A program made the translations under genes and the position numbers. Positions 60,387 to 64,000 of a stretch of DNA of 64,000 nt are shown one piece after another; position 1 is the first letter of the stretch; each line of letters begins with the position of its first letter. Origin of the DNA: Clostridium sp031626875 (GTDB taxonomy: Bacteria > Bacillota > Clostridia > Clostridiales > Clostridiaceae). The notes beneath the pieces were generated by a model. That model did no database searches. It was not told the DNA's origin and worked only from the letters and a program-made list of their open reading frames with translations. The stretch covers positions 24,814 through 88,813 of the forward strand of contig NZ_JANDMF010000013.1 in the NCBI RefSeq assembly GCF_031626875.1, in the 5' to 3' direction.

Positions 60387-61754
60387 TTAACGCTTTTCAT
60401 AAGCTCCTAAATCTGGAGCTGCGCCTAAATAAGGTAGTCCTATATCAACACCTTTATCAATTAAATCACTGCTATCAATTAATTTTGCGAATCCATTGTT
60501 TGGTAAGCTTCCATCTTCATTTCTTGGAGCCTTGGCTAAAGCTTCTGTTAAACCTATAAAATCAGATGCATTTGCAGTAACACTTAAGTTCCAACTATTA
60601 TTCTTTTCAACAGCACCTGCATCAAACTCATGATCTAAAGACCCTTTTACTCCAAAAGAAATGTTATTGATAAATTGTGTTTTACCATACTTCTCAAACA
60701 TGTAATTATAACCATTACCAAATGAAAGGCAATTTTCAACAATTGCACCATCCTTATGGTTATTTTGATCAAATCCTTTTTTAGATCTAAAACTATTGTC
60801 AAAAGCAACACAATTTTTTACAACATGTGTTCCTTTTGAATCTCCACCTTTACCATTTCCACCTAACTTAAACCCATTACCATTACCTTGATAAGAACTC
60901 ATTTTCTTTCCCATTTTAGCCTGATATATTGCATTAAAATCTGTTTGGTCACCATTATGCCATGTCCAACAATTAGTTATTTCAACTGCCCAATCTGTTT
61001 CATACAAATCCCAACCATCATCTGAATTTCTCCAAGAACGACAGCCTATAAATTTATTTCCTTTACCATTATGCATTTTACATGCAAATCCGTCTGCATC
61101 TCCACCCTTTGTATCATAATCAAAGTTAAGATATGAATCACAGTTTACTATTTCATTATTAGAACAAAGAGTCCCATCTGGATTTACTGTCTCATGGGCA
61201 AATCCAAGTTGTATACCTGAATCACCATTATTATGAAGCACACAGTTTTCTATTCTGTTGTTACTACCTTCAACCTTTATTCCATTATCCCCTGCATTTT
61301 CTATTTCTAATCCTTTTATGTACCAATAGTCTCCTGTTAAATTAAATCCTCTTGAACTTGCATCATATGTTTGTAATGAAAAATCAATTACTGGTTTTTC
61401 TCCTGGATAATTAACTATACCTATTCTTTTTTCTGAAGTACCTGATTTTGCAAGATTAATTGTAGATGAATACTGATATGTACCTCCTCTTAAATATATT
61501 GTAGTTCCTGGCTCAGCAACCTGTACTGCATAACTTAATGTTTTAAATGGTGCATCTTTAGTCCCACTATTAGAGTCATTTCCATTACTTGATACATAAA
61601 TTTCATTTGTAGATACTGCACTATTTGCAATAGATGTAGTAACATTTTCTCTTGCCATAACCTTATTAGGCTCAGCTACTATTGTAGTAATGCTAATTGA
61701 TGAAATTATAGAAGCTGCTATAACTAAACTTTTCAATTTTGAATGTTTTAACAT
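60387..61754 (-). CDS. Secreted PL9-family polysaccharide lyase
   Basis: The 455-aa protein has a signal peptide (KLKSLVIAASIISSISITTIVA, cleavage near residue 34). A single-domain right-handed parallel beta-helix of polysaccharide lyase family 9 follows: IYVSSNGNDSNSGTKDAPFKTL at the start, Ca2+-binding aspartates in GGDADGFACKM and NSDDGWDLYE, and the catalytic-type Lys in RSKKGFDQNNH. PL9 enzymes cut polygalacturonate or rhamnogalacturonan by beta-elimination and yield the unsaturated products used by GH105. It ends in a short YLGAAPDLGAYEKR tail. RBS GAGGGGG. Confidence 0.88.
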   Translation of the reverse strand: MLKHSKLKSLVIAASIISSISITTIVAEPNKVMARENVTTSIANSAVSTNEIYVSSNGNDSNSGTKDAPFKTLSYAVQVAEPGTTIYLRGGTYQYSSTINLAKSGTSEKRIGIVNYPGEKPVIDFSLQTYDASSRGFNLTGDYWYIKGLEIENAGDNGIKVEGSNNRIENCVLHNNGDSGIQLGFAHETVNPDGTLCSNNEIVNCDSYLNFDYDTKGGDADGFACKMHNGKGNKFIGCRSWRNSDDGWDLYETDWAVEITNCWTWHNGDQTDFNAIYQAKMGKKMSSYQGNGNGFKLGGNGKGGDSKGTHVVKNCVAFDNSFRSKKGFDQNNHKDGAIVENCLSFGNGYNYMFEKYGKTQFINNISFGVKGSLDHEFDAGAVEKNNSWNLSVTANASDFIGLTEALAKAPRNEDGSLPNNGFAKLIDSSDLIDKGVDIGLPYLGAAPDLGAYEKR

Positions 61755-61838
61755 GGATATTCCCCCTCTTTATAAACCTTTACATTTTCACTGAATTTTA
61801 CCATATGTCCTTACTCTTGTATACTATGTTTTCCTGAA

Positions 61839-61866
61839 ATCATATATATTCACTCGTGTTTGTCAC
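61839..61866 (-). promoter_or_regulatory. Promoter of PL9
   Basis: On the minus strand GTGACA (61866-61861), a 16-bp spacer and TATGAT (61844-61839), 85 bp upstream of the start. Its -35 overlaps the first half-site of the TGTCACATAAT-TGACACATTAA repeat on the other strand. Confidence 0.5.
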
Positions 61867-61893
61867 ATAATTGACACATTAAGAATGTATACT
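61861..61893 (+). promoter_or_regulatory. Tandem 11-bp repeat plus -10 (response-regulator-type box A)
   Basis: TGTCACATAAT (61861-61871) and TGACACATTAA (61872-61882) are 11-bp direct half-sites (8 of 11 identical). TATACT follows at 61888-61893, with no sigma-A -35. Such layouts are typical of PhoB/OmpR-family response regulators that activate transcription. It precedes small RNA 1. Confidence 0.5.
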
Positions 61894-61899
61894 AATTTT

Positions 61900-62002
61900 T
61901 GTTGTTTATTAAGGTTGTTTGTTTTTTAAGTTTATTATTTCATCCCCTTTAATAATAAATTTTGTTTTGAGTGGCTTATATATTAAGCCATTCTTTTTTT
62001 TT
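61900..62002 (+). ncRNA. Small RNA 1 (candidate)
   Basis: About 100 nt from the predicted start to a 10-bp terminator hairpin (arms 61969-61978 and 61984-61993, one G-T pair) followed by nine T residues. It contains a CAUCCCCUUU stretch near 61941 that is complementary to SD sequences. No open frame is present. The promoter box is shared with small RNA 2. Confidence 0.5.
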
Positions 62003-62012
62003 GTAATAATAC

Positions 62013-62034
62013 TGACACATTAAATCTGTATAAT
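62013..62034 (+). promoter_or_regulatory. Repeat box B with -10
   Basis: TGACACATTAA (62013-62023) is identical to the half-site in box A and lies the same distance (16 bp from its first base) from a perfect TATAAT (62029-62034). The preceding 11 bp match the second half-site only weakly. Over 24 bp, boxes A and B agree at 20 positions. Confidence 0.5.
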
Positions 62035-62041
62035 AAAATTG

Positions 62042-62128
62042 TAAAGTAGTTAAAGCATTATCAATCTCCTTTTAAGTATTAATTAACCTTAAAAAGAATG
62101 ACTTACAATTTGGTAAGTCATTCTTTTT
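62042..62128 (+). ncRNA. Small RNA 2 (candidate)
   Basis: About 87 nt ending in a perfect 16-bp hairpin (arms 62091-62106 and 62113-62128). It contains AAUCUCCUUUUAAG near 62073, complementary to AAAGGAG ribosome binding sites. It shares the terminator with the convergent ABC operon. The sequence between promoter and hairpin is unlike small RNA 1. Confidence 0.5.
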
Positions 62129-62209
62129 AGGATAGTTTATAAAACTCAAAGACCAAAATATACCAATAAGTATCACACCTTAGTCTTAATATATTCAAAC
62201 ATCTATTAC

Positions 62210-62911
62210 CTAAAACAATATTTTTTTCATTAATTTAATATATATGTAAATTTCCACAAAAATATAAACTATCCCCCAAATCATTGGAAATATAAGTACA
62301 TTAAATGAAAACCCCTGTATTCCTATACAAGAATTAGTAATATCATTTATAGGTGGTACAATCCATGTAATTATTTTTGTAAATGCATACTCTTTGCCAA
62401 TTGGAATTTTTATAATAGCTACTAATGTAATAAAAAGTATAAATAATAATGCTCTATCACGATTTCCAACAACTCTAGTTTGGAATATCATACCTATTAA
62501 TATACCCATAAAGGAAGCTATAATAAGAATAAAAAATCCTAACAATAAATTATTTATATTAATATCATCGCTTTTCAAATTCCTGATTATTGGAAAAACA
62601 ACTCCAAATATTGATAATACTCCCCCTATTGAAGACATAAATAATATTTTAGAAAACCAATATATATTTTCATTATTTATCTTAAGAAATGCAATTTGCT
62701 CTGTTCTTATATCTTGAAGTTCTGAATATGAAAACCCCATCCAAGTCATCAAACAAAATAGAACACTTGCACAAACAATCACTCCTGGAACAAACTTTTC
62801 TGTGCCTGTACTATAAAAAATTCCATGAAATAAAAAATATAATAGAAACGGAACTATAAATTTATTTTCTTTCATGTATATCTTATAATTATATTTTAAT
62901 AAAGCTATCAT
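62210..62911 (-). CDS. ABC-2-type transporter permease
   Basis: The 233-aa protein has six TM segments, beginning FIVPFLLYFLFHGIFY after a short cytoplasmic MIALLKYNYKIYMKENK, and ending in a large hydrophobic section near residues 190-228. The size suits small ABC-2 permeases of bacitracin/lantibiotic/drug export or self-resistance type. It lies 16 bp after the ATPase gene, so the two form an operon. The substrate is unknown. No lantibiotic, bacitracin or peptide-toxin gene is seen beside it. Confidence 0.8.
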   Translation of the reverse strand: MIALLKYNYKIYMKENKFIVPFLLYFLFHGIFYSTGTEKFVPGVIVCASVLFCLMTWMGFSYSELQDIRTEQIAFLKINNENIYWFSKILFMSSIGGVLSIFGVVFPIIRNLKSDDININNLLLGFFILIIASFMGILIGMIFQTRVVGNRDRALLFILFITLVAIIKIPIGKEYAFTKIITWIVPPINDITNSCIGIQGFSFNVLIFPMIWGIVYIFVEIYIYIKLMKKILF

Positions 62912-62927
62912 CCTTTCTCCTCCTAAA

Positions 62928-63752
62928 CTATTTAAAGTACTTTAACTTATAATCATTTTTTAGCATTTTTAATAAAACTTCTTGGCTGCAACTTTCTCTT
63001 ACTTTTAAATTTATAAATTCCTCTTCTTCATAGAATTCTATACTTTCTTCAATTTCCTTAACAAATTCAATAGTAAAATCTTTTTTCTCAAACATCATTG
63101 TATTATATGCAACTTTTTCAATCTTTGGCTTTTCTACTTCAATTATTTTTTTATCTTCAATTTTTAGAACTCTAGTAGATAATTCATCCACTAAAAATGG
63201 CTCATGGCAAGACATAATAACTGTTACACCATCTTTTATTAATTCTTTAATTAATGAAATAAAATTTCTTTGAGAATTAACATCTTGTCCAGATAATGGT
63301 TCATCTAATAGTAATACATCAGCATTAGAAATAAGAGCTTGAATAACTGCCACCTTTTGTAGAGATCCTTTAGATAAATGTTTCATTGGAACATCTTTCA
63401 TACTTTCAAGATAAAACTTTTTATAAAGTTCATTAACTTTTATTGTGAACTCATCCTTTTTCATTTTATCTAATTCTCCCATAGACTTTAAGTATTCTTC
63501 TACTGTTATATTAAGTTTCGAATAATTTTCTGGTATATAATTGAACTTTATCTTTTTACTCTTTATTATTTTTCCATCACTCAAACTTGAAAGTCCTGAT
63601 ATTATTTTAAGAAAGGTACTTTTCCCCATCCCATTATTCCCTAGTATTGCTACACTTTCCCCTTTCTTAAATATTATATTTACCTTATCAAAAATCACTT
63701 TACTACCAAATTCTTTAGTCAAGTTTTCCACTTTTATTAAATATTCTTCCAT
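62928..63752 (-). CDS. ABC transporter ATP-binding protein
   Basis: The 274-aa protein has a standard ABC ATPase N-terminus: Walker A ILGNNGMGKST, the signature LSKGSLQKVAVIQAL, Walker B VLLLDEPLSGQD, and H-loop IMSCHEP. The last 60 residues are an acidic tail (KKDFTIEFVKEIEESIEFYEEEEFINL) typical of exporter-type ABC-2 ATPases. It is the first gene of a two-gene operon with the permease at 62210-62911. ATG 63752 follows AGGAGA. Confidence 0.88.
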   Translation of the reverse strand: MEEYLIKVENLTKEFGSKVIFDKVNIIFKKGESVAILGNNGMGKSTFLKIISGLSSLSDGKIIKSKKIKFNYIPENYSKLNITVEEYLKSMGELDKMKKDEFTIKVNELYKKFYLESMKDVPMKHLSKGSLQKVAVIQALISNADVLLLDEPLSGQDVNSQRNFISLIKELIKDGVTVIMSCHEPFLVDELSTRVLKIEDKKIIEVEKPKIEKVAYNTMMFEKKDFTIEFVKEIEESIEFYEEEEFINLKVRESCSQEVLLKMLKNDYKLKYFK

Positions 63753-63850
63753 GCTTCTCCTACCTTATTTGTGATAAATTATTGAATGAATTTTATACTT
63801 ATTTTTCATTCCAAACTTTTTTCAATCAAAAATTAATTTTAAATAATAAT

Positions 63851-63974
63851 ACGAGCTAAGTCAATATTCTTAGCTCGTACTATTATTTAATGTTATAAAG
63901 AGCTGAGTTTTCACTCAACTCTGCAGACCGTTGACAAAAGAGATATTTTCATTCCTGAAAATATCTCTTTTGTC
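63851..63974. terminator. Cluster of three hairpins near the window end
   Basis: Stem 1 pairs ACGAGCTAAG (63851-63860) with 63869-63878. Stem 2 pairs GAGCTGAGT (63900-63908) with 63913-63921, one mismatch. Stem 3 is a perfect 18-bp stem pairing 63933-63950 with 63957-63974 and is followed by TTTACTTT. They lie upstream of the ABC operon and probably include the terminator of a gene outside the window. Confidence 0.55.
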
Positions 63975-64000
63975 TTTACTTTATAAAAACATATAAATTT

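Larger units (their letters stand above)
61755..62209. other. Intergenic region encoding two small RNAs
   Basis: The 455 bases between the PL9 gene and the ABC permease gene (both minus strand) hold the PL9 promoter, two TGACACATTAA elements and two plus-strand promoter-RNA-terminator units. They are listed separately. No open frame of useful length is present. Confidence 0.6.

Noticed and set aside
1..64000. tRNA, rRNA, CRISPR arrays, prophage or intact insertion sequences
   Set aside because: None seen on either strand. The only mobile-element-like trace is the non-coding block at 25298-25420, which has no transposase.

Overview
The window is very AT-rich (roughly 27% GC by eye), with Shine-Dalgarno sites of the AGGAGG type, type IV pili, a CotF-like spore coat protein and an alpha-clostripain. 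This points to a spore-forming, anaerobic Clostridium (sensu stricto, cluster I). I cannot name the species from the sequence alone. No rRNA, tRNA, CRISPR array, phage or intact transposon was seen.

Layout. (1) 1-5.7 kb: a rhamnogalacturonan/pectin oligosaccharide uptake locus, with a DeoR-type regulator cut by the window edge, L-rhamnose mutarotase, a GPH-type symporter, a TIM-barrel sugar isomerase/epimerase and a GH105 unsaturated-galacturonyl hydrolase. A secreted PL9 polysaccharide lyase that could feed this locus lies 55 kb away at 60.4-61.8 kb. (2) 5.7-17.3 kb: mixed housekeeping and accessory genes, including ADP-ribosylglycohydrolase, divergent mntH/mntR with operator-like palindromes, GNAT, DUF1062, a GT1 glycosyltransferase, DUF2225, a Cys-rich pentapeptide protein, a GPP34-like protein and clostripain. 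(3) 17.5-23.5 kb: an apparent exopolysaccharide module. An ODP (diiron, O2-sensing type)-degenerate GGDEF-REC protein is coupled to a HEAT-repeat processive GT2 synthase and faces a secreted TIM-barrel glycosidase-like protein. (4) 23.7-26.4 kb: small acidic, CotF-like and ferritin-like proteins, the last with four 57-bp tandem repeats, plus an unusually GC-rich folded non-coding block. (5) 26.6 kb: an orphan galactose-binding-type protein. (6) 27.7-42.5 kb: a complete type IV pilus cluster on the minus strand: pilT, then pilD-B-C-A-M-N-O, two prepilins, a PilX-like protein and a von Willebrand factor A modular pilin. (7) 42.7-53.5 kb: CHAP hydrolase, SPFH protein, chemoreceptor, CrtC/AttH-like protein, and an operon in which a SPOB-type kinase and a LytTR regulator flank nfeD-floA. 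(8) 53.7-60.2 kb: an OmpR/VanS-type two-component system and three tandem galactose-binding-type proteins with no transporter genes. (9) 60.4-63.8 kb: PL9 lyase and an ABC exporter-like pair.

The least explained parts are non-coding. A promoter-to-terminator RNA of about 110 nt lies upstream of the chemoreceptor (47.44-47.56 kb). Two tandem plus-strand small RNAs lie between the PL9 and ABC genes (61.9-62.13 kb), each preceded by the same TGACACATTAA-N5-TATAMT element and each containing a CU-rich anti-Shine-Dalgarno-like stretch. A structured GC-rich block lies at 25.25-25.42 kb.

Functions are assigned from family resemblance read by eye. No database or folding program was run.
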